From: Acidobacteriaceae bacterium
Lineage (GTDB): Bacteria; Acidobacteriota; Terriglobia; Terriglobales; Acidobacteriaceae
NCBI GenBank assembly: GCA_003151335.1
Contig: PLXE01000092.1
Span: forward strand, 1 to 64,000
DNA: 64,000 nucleotides
Reading direction: 5' to 3'
Shown here piece by piece: positions 8,917 through 17,740 of the stretch; position 1 is the stretch's first letter, and each line of letters opens with the position of its first letter. The position numbers and the translations under genes were made by a program. Below the pieces are notes generated by a model. It had not been told where the DNA came from. It saw only the letters and a list, made by a program, of their open reading frames with translations, and did not search any database.

Positions 8917-9459
8917 ATGCCGAACGCAACAGAAAGTGGGGTCCAGTCGGGCAAAACCGCGTTTCACTCGATGACGCGCGAGCAGTTGCTGCTAGCGCTC
9001 GAGATGTTCGCCAAGAACTGGCTGGCCCATGACGGTTGCTGGTTTCTCGCGGCGGAGGAAAGCCTTGGTATGGATGCCGCCATCGATCTGGATACGGCCG
9101 CGTGGCGGCGGTTCGCGGCGACTGAGGCAAACCGCATTATGACGACGTTCGGCATTTTGCCTGCAGGCGGCTTGGGAGCGCTGGAAAGGGCTTTGGGCCT
9201 GCGGCAGTATAGCCTGATCAACTCTCAGCGAACCGAGTGGTCGGAAGACGGCAAACGCCTGCGGCTCTTCATGGATGTTTGCCGGGTCCAGGAGACCCGG
9301 CGGCGCAAGGGGCTTCCGGATTTCCCTTGCAAACCCGTCGGCACAGTGGAGTTTGAGACTTTCGCTCGCGCCGTGGATCCTCGTATTCAGACGAGGTGTC
9401 TGCACTGCCCACCGGAATCGCCGGATGGCAAATATTGCGCCTGGGAGTTCAGCCTGTGA
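8917..9459 (+). CDS. Conserved hypothetical protein, DUF6125-like
   Basis: A 180-residue cytosolic protein with a good ribosome site (AAGGAG, 6 bases before ATG). It is helical at the N-terminus (LALEMFAKNWLAHDGCWF) and ends with a Cys cluster: CRVQETRRR, then CLHCPP and YCAW. The helical part with a conserved W-DG-WF segment followed by late cysteines recalls proteins annotated DUF6125 or related to L-2-amino-thiazoline-4-carboxylate hydrolase. I make that link from memory of the pattern and cannot confirm it. It is probably metal- or substrate-binding through the Cys/His residues. It stands alone. Confidence 0.65.
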   Translation: MPNATESGVQSGKTAFHSMTREQLLLALEMFAKNWLAHDGCWFLAAEESLGMDAAIDLDTAAWRRFAATEANRIMTTFGILPAGGLGALERALGLRQYSLINSQRTEWSEDGKRLRLFMDVCRVQETRRRKGLPDFPCKPVGTVEFETFARAVDPRIQTRCLHCPPESPDGKYCAWEFSL

Positions 9460-9898
9460 TGGTTCTTGTCCGATCCACTTAGGCAGTCCGCCGGGGTCCT
9501 GGCAGGCCGATTTTTGGGGGTTACGCCGCGCTTGGAAGGCGACTATAATCGGGCTAGGAGTATCCCTTTGGCCAGCCGCCAGAACCAGCCGAACGCCGTT
9601 GCCGCCGCCTCCAATCCGGGGTGCGGCGTCGGTGTGCCTGCTAACTGGTCAAGCGCGATCTCCCACCCCACCAAACCCAAAGGCGGTTGGGGACCCCGGG
9701 TTCCGGTGCGTGCAGATGCCAGACTAGCCCCCTGTATGGCCCGTCCCAACCTCTTCTCCGGCGACTAGCTAGCTTCCTGTCTTTCGTCTTCCCGTCGGCC
9801 TCCCGCGCCATACCAGTCCAACCAGATTGCAGTCGCGGGCTGACAGAAGCTCCGGCCCCCGCCTCGGCGGGCCGCAAGCCTTTCGAAGGAGAAACATC
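9460..9898 (+). other. Long leader region of the class III aminotransferase
   Basis: About 440 bases without a supportable gene. Short frames here lack ribosome sites and family features. A promoter-like TTACGC-17-TATAAT lies at 9521-9549, which would give a leader of roughly 345 bases. The leader contains GC-rich inverted segments, including one at about 9856-9876 just before the ribosome site (GGCCC...GGGCC), so a structured, possibly regulatory leader is likely. I do not recognise it as a known riboswitch. Confidence 0.45.
9521..9549 (+). promoter_or_regulatory. Candidate promoter of the aminotransferase gene
   Basis: A perfect TATAAT at 9544-9549 has TTACGC 17 bases upstream (9521-9526, a weak -35). 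A perfect -10 is uncommon in this GC-rich background. The distance to the next start codon (9899) is unusually long. Confidence 0.45.
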
Positions 9899-11266
9899 AT
9901 GACCACAGATACTCTGACCCACGTTGCCGGTCCGAACATCAGGACCGCTTTGCCCGGCCCCAATGCCCGGCGCATTCTGGAGGGCGATGAACGTTACGTC
10001 TCGCCGTCCTACACTCGTTCCTATCCCATGGTCGCCAAGCGTGGGCGTGGCGTCATCGTCGAAGACGTGGATGGCAACGAGTTCCTCGATTTTTCTGCCG
10101 GCATCGCCGTGACCTCCACCGGACATTGCCATCCGGAAGTCGTGGCCGCCATCCAGAAGCAGGCGGCCGAACTGATTCACATGTCGGGCACCGACTTCTA
10201 CTACGAGAGCATGGTGACCCTGGGCGAGCGTCTGTCGAAGGTCGCGCCCATGAAGGGGCCACACAAGGTTTACTACGGCAACTCGGGCGCGGAGGCCATC
10301 GAGGCTGCGCTGAAACTGGCGCGCTATCACACTAAGCGGCAGAACATCATCGCGTTCTACGGGGCGTTTCACGGACGCACCATGGGCGCGCTGTCGCTGA
10401 CGGCTTCGAAGCCCCAACAGAAGCGGCGCTTCGCGCCGATGGTTCCGGGTGTGACGCACGTGCGCTATCCCGATGTGTATCGCGGATGCGTGGGTGGAAG
10501 CCAGGAAGCGGAGGCGTTCGCGCTAGGCTGCGCCCGCTTCATCGAAGAAAAATTGTTCAAGACGACGCTGCCCCCGGAGGAAGTGGCGGCGATTTTTGTG
10601 GAGCCGATTCAGGGTGAGGGAGGCTACGTGGTCGCGCCGACCGTGTTCATGCAGGAGCTGCGGCGCATCTGCGATCGCCATGGCATTCTGCTGGTCGCCG
10701 ACGAAGTTCAGTCAGGGGCGGGGCGCACTGGAAAGTGGTGGGCCATCCAGCACACCGGCGTTGAGCCTGACATCTTCTGCAGCGCCAAGGGGATTGCCAG
10801 CGGGATGCCGCTCGGCATCATGATGTCGAAGGCGGAAATCATGGACTGGGTGCCGGGTTCGCACGCTTCGACGTTCGGCGGGAATCCGGTCTCTATCGCG
10901 GCTGCGCTCGCCACCATGGATGTGCTCGAACGTGAAGGCGTCAAGAATGCCGAGGTGGTGGGCAAACACATCATGCAACGTATCGCCGATTGGCCGCAGC
11001 GGCTCAATCTGGTGGGCGACGTCCGCGGACGCGGCTTGATGATCGGAGTCGAGATCGTCACCGACAAGAAAGCCAAGACGCAAGGCGCCGCGGAACGCGA
11101 TCACATCGTCGAGCTCGCCTTCGAGCGCGGCGTGCTCTTTCTGGGATGCGGGCCGAACAGCATTCGCATCGCGCCTCCGCTCATCGTGACCAGGGAGCAG
11201 GCCGACATCGCCATGGATGTGCTGGAAGAGTGCATTGCGGTTGCCGGCAAGGAGCGCCGCAGCTAG
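9899..11266 (+). CDS. Class III aminotransferase (acetylornithine/GABA aminotransferase-like)
   Basis: A PLP-dependent enzyme of 455 residues. The start at 9899 is chosen because AAGGAG lies 8-9 bases before it; a longer in-frame extension to 9827 has no such site. The PLP phosphate contact GNSGAEA is at 127-133, Asp268 (in VADEVQSG) contacts the ring nitrogen, and Lys297 in CSAKG is the Schiff-base lysine. The long N-terminus with GPNARRILEGDERYVSPSY is typical of a subgroup annotated acetylornithine aminotransferase family. Some archaeal members are ornithine aminotransferases or broad amino-acid racemases. The substrate cannot be fixed from sequence: GABA, ornithine or branched amino acids are all possible. 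It is followed by a toxin-antitoxin pair. Confidence 0.88.
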   Translation: MTTDTLTHVAGPNIRTALPGPNARRILEGDERYVSPSYTRSYPMVAKRGRGVIVEDVDGNEFLDFSAGIAVTSTGHCHPEVVAAIQKQAAELIHMSGTDFYYESMVTLGERLSKVAPMKGPHKVYYGNSGAEAIEAALKLARYHTKRQNIIAFYGAFHGRTMGALSLTASKPQQKRRFAPMVPGVTHVRYPDVYRGCVGGSQEAEAFALGCARFIEEKLFKTTLPPEEVAAIFVEPIQGEGGYVVAPTVFMQELRRICDRHGILLVADEVQSGAGRTGKWWAIQHTGVEPDIFCSAKGIASGMPLGIMMSKAEIMDWVPGSHASTFGGNPVSIAAALATMDVLEREGVKNAEVVGKHIMQRIADWPQRLNLVGDVRGRGLMIGVEIVTDKKAKTQGAAERDHIVELAFERGVLFLGCGPNSIRIAPPLIVTREQADIAMDVLEECIAVAGKERRS

Positions 11267-11396
11267 AGCAGCTCCCGAGTTGTTGGACCTCGGGTGGGTA
11301 GCTTTGAAGGAGCGCGCTGGGAAGGCGTGCTCCACCCTTCGCCAATCCATCAAAGCGCAAATGCTTTAGCCCTCAGCTACTTGGACTTTGACGGTA

Positions 11397-11415
11397 CGTA
11401 CAGGAATGCTGTACG
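11397..11415 (+). promoter_or_regulatory. Operator palindrome of yefM-yoeB
   Basis: A perfect inverted repeat, CGTACAG-5-CTGTACG, lies 22 bases upstream of the antitoxin ATG. Each arm carries GTACA/TGTAC, close to the TGTACA core bound by YefM in E. coli. Antitoxin and toxin-antitoxin complex would bind here to repress the pair. Confidence 0.65.
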
Positions 11416-11437
11416 CTTGCTTGGAGGCCAAATCGTC

Positions 11438-11725
11438 ATGCCGGTGGAGACCACCTACACCAGTTTGCGGGAACGGCTGGCTTCGGTGCTTGACCAGGTT
11501 GCCAACGATCACGACGTTGTCATTGTGCGCCGCCGCAACGCCAAGGATGTCGCGTTGGTCCCAGCCGAGGAGCTGACCAGCTTGTTGGAGACAGCACATC
11601 TGCTGCGCTCCCCGAAGAATGCCCAGCGCCTGCTGGCGGCATTGCGGCGCGCCACTCGTGGAAGAGGCAAGCCGGAATCGCTGGACAAGCTGCGGCGGGA
11701 GATGGGACTTGGCCCGGCCCGCTGA
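11438..11725 (+). CDS. yefM: YefM-type antitoxin (Phd/YefM family)
   Basis: A 95-residue antitoxin and autorepressor. The ATG at 11438 has a GGAGG site 9 bases before it; the in-frame extension upstream would run through the operator palindrome and is rejected. The N-terminal part shows the Phd/YefM DNA-binding fold: YTSLRERLASVLDQVANDHDVVIVRRR, then DVALVPAEELTSLLET. The C-terminal 35 residues (RSPKNAQRLLAALRR onward) are the toxin-neutralising helix. It overlaps the toxin frame by 17 bases, which suggests translational coupling. Confidence 0.9.
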   Translation: MPVETTYTSLRERLASVLDQVANDHDVVIVRRRNAKDVALVPAEELTSLLETAHLLRSPKNAQRLLAALRRATRGRGKPESLDKLRREMGLGPAR

Positions 11726-11981
11726 GCGCCAGGCGGTATTCCAGCCCGAGTTCCGCGAGGACCTACGGTACTGGATCAAGACCGACCGGAAAGTCGCGCT
11801 GCGAATTCTGGAACTGGTGGAAGCAGTGATGAATAACCCGTGCGCAGGCATCGGCAAGCCGGAGCCCTTGAAGTTTGCGCTGGCAGGTTGCTGGTCGAGG
11901 CGCATCACGCAAGAGCACCGGCTCGTCTACCGGGTCAAAGAGGCCCGCATCGATTTCTTACAAGCTCGGTATCATTACTGA
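11709..11981 (+). CDS. yoeB: YoeB-type mRNA-cleaving toxin
   Basis: A ribosome-dependent endoribonuclease of about 90 residues (E. coli YoeB has 84). The family core is clear: a Trp-x-x-x-D-x-K opening (YWIKTDRK), then the GIGKPEPLK block with the catalytic Glu, the WSRRI-x-x-EHRLVY block with the catalytic Arg, and the C-terminal HY. The proposed start is TTG at 11709, 17 bases inside the antitoxin gene, with GGGAGA upstream. No ATG or GTG gives a sensible length. A rare start inside the antitoxin gene would keep toxin synthesis below that of antitoxin. Confidence 0.88.
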   Translation: MARPAERQAVFQPEFREDLRYWIKTDRKVALRILELVEAVMNNPCAGIGKPEPLKFALAGCWSRRITQEHRLVYRVKEARIDFLQARYHY

Positions 11982-12125
11982 AAGCCCTAGTAGACCCCAC
12001 CGCCGGTGCTGCCGCCCCGCTGTCACGCAGACTTGTGATTAACTCGCGTGTTCGCCGCCCGCTCTGCAACATAGAATTCGGGTAGAGAATAGCAACCGAG
12101 TATTGTGAGGCAGATTGCAGGTTCC

Positions 12126-13025
12126 ATGATGAGGCATAGGCTTTGGGCGTTCTGCAGATCGCACGCCAATATTCACTTCATAGTCCTTACCTGGCTGTTG
12201 CTTTCAGCCGCAGCTGCCGCGCAATACCAACATCAACTCTCCCTGTCACTAGTGAAGCAGTTCCTTGTTCTGCGCAACAATTACACTGACGATCATCTTA
12301 CGTATGACAGCCAAGGGAAACTAACGTCGCCGGAAAGCCCGGGCTTCGGTCCCATCGAAGGACGGATATTCGTTGACGGCATCCAACTACAGCCGGGAAA
12401 ACTGCTCATCGCCGGCAATCGTCCCGTGGATGTTCACTATGAGAGCAAGAACCAATTGCAAGCGACGAATGTCAAGCGCAAGGTGACAATCGAGGTGGCG
12501 CTACCGAGCGATGAGGGGCTAGACAAAGCAATACCGGAGCTGCTGGAGAAAATCTTCTACACCCCCGCCGAGCTTGACCAGATGAAGTGCTCGCCCGACG
12601 AACTGAAGAGTTTTACCGACCTGCTCCAGAAATCGCGAATCGTTGATCTGACTAGCACGCAAAGGAAGAGTCCGCCTACGCCGGAGGCTCAGAGCCTCGA
12701 TGAGCTTCGCCGTGCCTGCTATCCGATTGGTGATCGCGCCTACTCAGTGGGGAAAGGTGTCAAGCCTCCGAAAGCTATCAAGGCACCGGATCCTTCCTTT
12801 TCTAACGAAGCTTTGCGCGCTCACAAGACTGGGACGGTCGTTTTGATGTGCATCATTGATACGGATGGGAGGCCGACCTCATTTATCGTTGCGGGTCCGG
12901 TCGGGTACGGCTTGGATGAGGCCGCGCTAAACGCCGTGCGCACCTGGACCTTCACACCCGGTACTTTTCAGTTCAAACCTGTTCCCGTCGCCATTACCGT
13001 GGAGGTCAATTTCGCATTCCGCTAG
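12126..13025 (+). CDS. Secreted TonB C-terminal domain protein
   Basis: A 299-residue protein with an N-terminal hydrophobic segment (FIVLTWLLLSAAAAAQ) that is probably a signal peptide. The middle region of about 170 residues is unrecognised. The C-terminal 80 residues (from about 215) are a TonB-C type domain: TGTVVLMCIIDTDGRPTSF, then LDEAALNAVRTWTFTP. This domain contacts outer-membrane receptors in true TonB. Proteins of this shape, without a proline spacer and with an N-terminal domain of their own, are abundant in Acidobacteria and mostly uncharacterised. A GTG at 12105 would add seven residues; ATG 12126 or 12129 is preferred. Convergent with clpB. Confidence 0.8.
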   Translation: MMRHRLWAFCRSHANIHFIVLTWLLLSAAAAAQYQHQLSLSLVKQFLVLRNNYTDDHLTYDSQGKLTSPESPGFGPIEGRIFVDGIQLQPGKLLIAGNRPVDVHYESKNQLQATNVKRKVTIEVALPSDEGLDKAIPELLEKIFYTPAELDQMKCSPDELKSFTDLLQKSRIVDLTSTQRKSPPTPEAQSLDELRRACYPIGDRAYSVGKGVKPPKAIKAPDPSFSNEALRAHKTGTVVLMCIIDTDGRPTSFIVAGPVGYGLDEAALNAVRTWTFTPGTFQFKPVPVAITVEVNFAFR

Positions 13026-13070
13026 TGCCCTTCCTCAGTCGAATTTGACAGTAGGAATTGCAAGGGTCCG

Positions 13071-15707
13071 TCACATCACTGAGGACGCCGGCTCACCCAC
13101 CCGCTTGGCCACTTTGAACGTCAGCTTGTGGTCTTTCTTGTCGGCGTCCACGACGACGTGGTCGCCGTGCAGCACTTCGCCATCGAGGATCTTCATGGCG
13201 AGCGGGTCCTGCACCAGTCGCTGGATGGCCCGCTTCAGCGGGCGCGCGCCGTAGTTCGGATCGTAGCCTTCGGTAAAGATCAACTCCTTGGCCTTCGCGG
13301 TCAGCTCCAGGCTGATCTTGCGATCGGCCAGCAGCCTGCGCAAGTCCTCCAGGCGCAGGTCCACAATCCTGGTTAACTGCTCCTTGCCCAGCGGGTTAAA
13401 GATGACAATGTCGTCCACGCGGTTGAGGAACTCGGGCTTGAAGTGCGCCCGCAGCGCCTCCATCACCCGCTGGTGCGCTTCGGAAATCTGCTCCGCTGAA
13501 CGCTCGCCGAGGTCCTGCAGATAACTGGAGCCAATGTTCGACGTCATGATGATGATGGTGTTCTTGAAATCGACGATGCGGCCTTTGCCGTCGGTGAGGC
13601 GCCCATCGTCCATGATTTGCAGAAAAACGTTGAACACGTCGGGATGCGCCTTCTCGATTTCGTCAAACAGCACCACCGCGTACGGCCGGCGGCGCACCGT
13701 TTCGGTCAGTTGCCCGCCTTCGTCGTAACCGATGTAGCCCGGAGGCGCGCCGATGAGCCGTGACACCGAATGCTTCTCCATATACTCCGACATGTCGATG
13801 CGCACCATGGCGTGCTCGTCGTCGAAAAGAAATTCGGCCAGCGCCCTCGCCAGCTCGGTCTTGCCGACGCCGGTCGGTCCGAGGAAGATGAACGAGCCAA
13901 TCGGACGGCGCGGATCGCTGAGTCCCGCACGAGAGCGCCGAATGGCGTTGGCCACGCTCTGAATCGCCTCGTCCTGTCCAATAACGCGCTGCCGCAGCCG
14001 CTCTTCCATGGTCACCAGCTTCTTCACTTCGCCTTCCAGCATCTTCGACACCGGAATGCCGGTCCACTTGCTGACGATCTTGGCGACGTCTTCCTCGTCC
14101 ACCTCTTCCTTCAACATGCGCGCCTGCTTGTCGTCCATTGCCGCGCCCAGCTTCTTGACCTCGGCTTCGAGCTGCGGCAACTCGCCATACTTGATTTGCG
14201 CAGCGCGATTGTAGTCGCCCTTGCGGGTGGCTTCCTGCTCCTCCAGCTTCAGGCGCTCGATGCGCTCCTTGGCCTCGCGCACTTTGGCGATGGCTTCCTT
14301 CTCCTGCTTCCAGCGCGCCTTCAGAGCGTTGGATTCCTCTTTGATGTGCGCCAGCTCTTTCTCCAGAGCGGCCAGCCGTTCGCGCGAGTTCGCATCGTCT
14401 TCGCGCTTCAGCGCCTGGCGCTCGATCTCAAGCTGCGTCGCCCGGCGCTCCAACTGGTCGATCTCGGTCGGCATGGAGTCGATCTGAATGCGCAGCGAAG
14501 CCGCAGCCTCGTCAATCAGGTCGATGGCTTTGTCGGGCAGAAAACGGTCGGAGATGTAGCGATGCGACAGCGTCGCTGCCGCCACAATGGCTGAGTCCTT
14601 GATGCGGACGCCGTGATGAACCTCGTATTTCTCCCGCAGCCCGCGCAGAATTGCGATCGTGTCCTCGACGTTGGGCTCGCCGACGTACACAATCTGGAAG
14701 CGGCGCTCCAGCGCGGCGTCTTTCTCGATGTACTTGCGATATTCGTTCAGCGTGGTGGCGCCAATGGCGCGCAACTCACCGCGCGCCAAGGCGGGCTTTA
14801 GCATGTTGGAAGCGTCAATCGCGCCTTCCGCCGCGCCGGCGCCCACCAGCGTGTGCAGCTCGTCAATGAACAGGATGATCTGCCCATTGGACTGCTCGAT
14901 CTCTTTCAGCACCGCCTTCAGCCGGTCTTCAAACTCGCCACGATATTTCGCACCTGCCAACATCGCGCCCAGGTCAAGCGAGACCACGCGCTTGTTCTTC
15001 AACTGCTCGGGAACGTCGCCGGAAACAATGCGCTGCGCCAGACCTTCAACAATCGCGGTCTTGCCAACGCCGGGTTCGCCAATCAGCACCGGATTGTTTT
15101 TTGTTCGGCGCGAAAGCACCTGCACCACGCGCCGCACTTCCTCGTCGCGCCCAATCACGGGATCGAGTTTGCCCTGGCGGGCGAGCTCGTTAAGGTCCTT
15201 GGCGTAACGCTCCAACGCCTGGTACTTCGCCTCGGGATTCTGGTCGGTGACCTTCTGATTGCCGCGCACGGAAGTGAGCGCACGCAAAATGTTGTCGTAC
15301 GTCGCGCCCGCAGTGGCAAGAATCTGCTGGGCGGCATCACGCTTCAGCTTGGTGAGGGCCAGCAGCATGTGCTCGGTGGAGACGTACTCGTCCTTGAAGT
15401 TGTCCGCCTCTTTGAAGGCGTTTTCCAGCATCTGCGAGGCGGCATCGGAGAGATGCGCCTGCGTAGCCCCGCTGCCCGAGACTTTCGGCAGACCGTCGAT
15501 CTCACGCATGGCCTCGGCCTGCACCGTCGGCACATGCAGGCCTACGCGCTCCAGCAGAGGCGAGACGATGCCTTCGCGGTCTTCCAGCAGCGCTGCCAGA
15601 ATATGTGCCGGCTGTAGCTCAGGGTTGCCGTGCTCGCTGGCGAGATCGTTCGCCCGCTGCATGGCTTCCTGCGCTTTCACGGTTAATTTTTCCCAACGTA
15701 TTGCCAT
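13071..15707 (-). CDS. clpB: Chaperone disaggregase ClpB
   Basis: An AAA+ hexameric disaggregase that works with DnaK to rescue aggregated proteins after heat stress. The 878 residues are the normal size. Order: Clp N-domain with two repeats (about 1-150), first AAA+ domain with Walker A GEPGVGKT at 210-217, the ClpB-specific coiled-coil M-domain (about 405-530, rich in Glu/Lys/Arg), second AAA+ domain with Walker A GPTGVGKT near 610, and the C-terminal D2-small domain. No ClpP-binding loop tripeptide is expected or seen. It lies 98 bases downstream of hsp20 on the same strand, separated by a heptamer repeat array, so the two probably form one heat-shock transcript. Confidence 0.97.
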   Translation of the reverse strand: MAIRWEKLTVKAQEAMQRANDLASEHGNPELQPAHILAALLEDREGIVSPLLERVGLHVPTVQAEAMREIDGLPKVSGSGATQAHLSDAASQMLENAFKEADNFKDEYVSTEHMLLALTKLKRDAAQQILATAGATYDNILRALTSVRGNQKVTDQNPEAKYQALERYAKDLNELARQGKLDPVIGRDEEVRRVVQVLSRRTKNNPVLIGEPGVGKTAIVEGLAQRIVSGDVPEQLKNKRVVSLDLGAMLAGAKYRGEFEDRLKAVLKEIEQSNGQIILFIDELHTLVGAGAAEGAIDASNMLKPALARGELRAIGATTLNEYRKYIEKDAALERRFQIVYVGEPNVEDTIAILRGLREKYEVHHGVRIKDSAIVAAATLSHRYISDRFLPDKAIDLIDEAAASLRIQIDSMPTEIDQLERRATQLEIERQALKREDDANSRERLAALEKELAHIKEESNALKARWKQEKEAIAKVREAKERIERLKLEEQEATRKGDYNRAAQIKYGELPQLEAEVKKLGAAMDDKQARMLKEEVDEEDVAKIVSKWTGIPVSKMLEGEVKKLVTMEERLRQRVIGQDEAIQSVANAIRRSRAGLSDPRRPIGSFIFLGPTGVGKTELARALAEFLFDDEHAMVRIDMSEYMEKHSVSRLIGAPPGYIGYDEGGQLTETVRRRPYAVVLFDEIEKAHPDVFNVFLQIMDDGRLTDGKGRIVDFKNTIIIMTSNIGSSYLQDLGERSAEQISEAHQRVMEALRAHFKPEFLNRVDDIVIFNPLGKEQLTRIVDLRLEDLRRLLADRKISLELTAKAKELIFTEGYDPNYGARPLKRAIQRLVQDPLAMKILDGEVLHGDHVVVDADKKDHKLTFKVAKRVGEPASSVM

Positions 15708-15716
15708 GGGTAACTC

Positions 15717-15765
15717 CAGTTGTCAGTGGCCAGCTGTCAGTTGTCAGTTGTCAGTTGTCAGCTAA
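15717..15765. repeat. Tandem heptamer array (unit CAGTTGT)
   Basis: Seven consecutive 7-base units on the plus strand. Four are exact CAGTTGT and the others are CAGTGGC, CAGCTGT and CAGCTAA. It lies between hsp20 and clpB, in the stretch directly before the clpB start. Confidence 0.85.
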
Positions 15766-15805
15766 ACGCTAGGCTACTCGCTTGCCTTCTGAAAAATCTC
15801 TAAGC

Positions 15806-16249
15806 TCAAAAACTACTGGCGACTCCTTCCAACTTGGCTTCGGCGCGCTTGGCCAGCCGGATGTTCAACACGCCGTTGTTGTAGTCGGCGTGGATATCGT
15901 CGGTGTTCACCGTGGTCGGCAGCGTGAACGAGCGGCTGAAGCTGCCATAGCGGCGCTCCACGCGACGGAAGTTCTCTTCCTTCTCTTCCTTCTCGAATTT
16001 GCGCTCGCCACTGACGGTCAAAACGTTGTTTTCCACCCGGATGTCCAGGTCTTTCTCGTCGATGCCAGGAACTTCCAGCTTCAACTGAATGCTCTGCTCA
16101 TCCTCGTAGATGTCAACCGGGGGAGCAAATGCGCCAGCGGTCAGCGAGTCTTCGCGCCCGCCGCCGTACTGCTCTTCAAACAGACGGTTCATGCGATGCT
16201 GCAAGGAATTCAATTCACGGAATGGGTCCCAACGGGTCAATACAGTCAT
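15806..16249 (-). CDS. Small heat-shock protein, Hsp20/alpha-crystallin family
   Basis: An ATP-independent holdase of 147 residues. The start is the ATG at 16249 because GGAGG lies 10 bases upstream; an in-frame TTG seven codons earlier would place that site inside the gene. The N-terminus MTVLTRWDPFREL is typical of bacterial class A small Hsps. The alpha-crystallin domain spans about 40-140, with the signature ending GVLNIRLAKR (A-x-x-x-n-GVL-x-I). It precedes clpB on the same strand. Confidence 0.95.
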   Translation of the reverse strand: MTVLTRWDPFRELNSLQHRMNRLFEEQYGGGREDSLTAGAFAPPVDIYEDEQSIQLKLEVPGIDEKDLDIRVENNVLTVSGERKFEKEEKEENFRRVERRYGSFSRSFTLPTTVNTDDIHADYNNGVLNIRLAKRAEAKLEGVASSF

Positions 16250-16325
16250 GGTTCCAAAGCCTCCAAACAAGGTTTGTGGTCATTCCGACCATCGCTAAGT
16301 TTGATGCATGACTTATCGTAAAGTA

Positions 16326-16354
16326 AGCATAAAATATGAGTGTATTGCTGTCAA
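16326..16354 (-). promoter_or_regulatory. Promoter of hsp20-clpB with HAIR-like element
   Basis: On the minus strand a perfect TTGACA (16354-16349) and TATGCT (16331-16326) are 17 bases apart, in an unusually A/T-rich stretch. Overlapping the -35, TATGAGT-7-TGTCAAG (plus strand, 16335-16355) matches 10 of 14 positions of the HspR-associated HAIR element CTTGAGT-7-ACTCAAG with the right spacer. The promoter is well supported; the HspR site is a guess. Confidence 0.6.
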
Positions 16355-16481
16355 GTACAAGTGTTGGCTGGGGGCTGTCCCGATGATTAAAGTTAAGCCA
16401 AGCAACTGATATTAAATAAGTTGTTAATACTTTTGATCTCTGGAACAGGGTACAACTTTGCCGTCCGAAAATGGCTGTTGC

Positions 16482-17651
16482 CTACAGCACTTGGCAAACG
16501 ATGCACTTCAGATAGCCCGTTTCCAGGACATTCAACAGGACAGGATGGTCGAGCGACTGGCCGCGCTCTTCCAGAATGCGCACTCGGCGGCCTGCATCGG
16601 CGGCAGCAGAGCCGAGCATTGCCAGGAACTCACCCTCGCCGACGTGGAACGAACAGGAGCAGGTGACCAGAATGCCGCCGGGACGAAGCATCTTCAGCGC
16701 GCGCAGGTTCAGCTCCTTGTAGCCGCGGAGGGCGGTCGGCACCGCTCGCTTAGTCTTGGCGAACGCCGGTGGATCGAGGACGATGGTGTCATACTGCCGG
16801 CCCGCGGTAGCGTAGTCCTTGAGCAGGTCGAAAGCGTTGGCTTCGGTCCATTCGATCTCGCCGCAGCGGTGCGCGGCGCGATTGAGCTGCTCGTTCCGCT
16901 CCGCCACTTCCAGTGCCGGACGCGACGAATCCACCGCGGCGACGGTGGTGCACACTCGCGCCAAATACAGCGCAAATCCTCCCTGGTAGGTGAAACAGTC
17001 GAGCGCGTCTCCGTGAGCGTAGCGCGCCGCGGCGGCATAGTTCTCGCGCTGATCGAGGAAAGCGCCAGTCTTCTGCCCGCCGAGTCCATCGAAGTGGAAA
17101 CGGACTCCGTTCATGGTGAAGATCGTGCTGGAGCGGTCGCCACGCACCAGTTGCGAGTCGCGCGGCGGCAACTGCTCCAGTTCGCGAATGTGGGGATCGA
17201 CGCGCTCGACGACGCTGGCCTGGGGAAAGTGTTCGGCGATGGCGTCGAGGACCGCCTGCCGCAGGTCCTGGCGATCAAAAGCCTGGGTCAGCGCCTGCAT
17301 GGAAAGCACATCGTTGTATTTGTCGAGGATGACGCCGGGCAGCAGGTCTGCCTCGCTGAAGATCAAGCGGTAGGAATCGGTGTCGCGCGCGGCTTGCGCG
17401 CGAAAGTAAACTGCGGCTGCAATGCGTTCCCGCAAGAGCGATGTGAGCTGCGCTTCGCCGATTTCGTCGCCAGTCAGCAGGCGGATAGCAATCTGCGATG
17501 CACTGCTGTAGAGCGCCGATCCCAAATGGCGGCCGCGCTCATCGCGGACATGCACCAGCGCTCCGGCAGCGGCCTCGGCTGGCGGCACAAGGTCAGAGCG
17601 ATAGACCCACAGATGTCCGCCGCGCAGACGAGCCGCGCCGCGATGGTTCAC
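16482..17651 (-). CDS. RlmI-type rRNA cytosine-C5 methyltransferase
   Basis: A 389-residue SAM-dependent RNA methyltransferase of the RlmI/YccW group, which in E. coli makes m5C1962 of 23S rRNA. An N-terminal PUA domain covers about 1-70. A central domain (about 75-180) and the Rossmann methyltransferase domain follow: ALDCFTYQGGFALYLA for SAM binding, then LDPPAFAKTK (motif IV) and TCSCSFHV (motif VI) with the catalytic Cys. It is divergent from nothing close: the HigA-type gene upstream is on the same strand 89 bases away. Assignment to the family is strong; the exact target base is inferred. Confidence 0.88.
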   Translation of the reverse strand: MNHRGAARLRGGHLWVYRSDLVPPAEAAAGALVHVRDERGRHLGSALYSSASQIAIRLLTGDEIGEAQLTSLLRERIAAAVYFRAQAARDTDSYRLIFSEADLLPGVILDKYNDVLSMQALTQAFDRQDLRQAVLDAIAEHFPQASVVERVDPHIRELEQLPPRDSQLVRGDRSSTIFTMNGVRFHFDGLGGQKTGAFLDQRENYAAAARYAHGDALDCFTYQGGFALYLARVCTTVAAVDSSRPALEVAERNEQLNRAAHRCGEIEWTEANAFDLLKDYATAGRQYDTIVLDPPAFAKTKRAVPTALRGYKELNLRALKMLRPGGILVTCSCSFHVGEGEFLAMLGSAAADAGRRVRILEERGQSLDHPVLLNVLETGYLKCIVCQVL

Positions 17652-17740
17652 GGTTATGACTGGAATGGAGTTGGCCAGGGGTTCCTCGCGCGAAAGCCAA
17701 ACGCTTATCTATCTTACGCGCGCGATTGCCTCCAGAGCCG

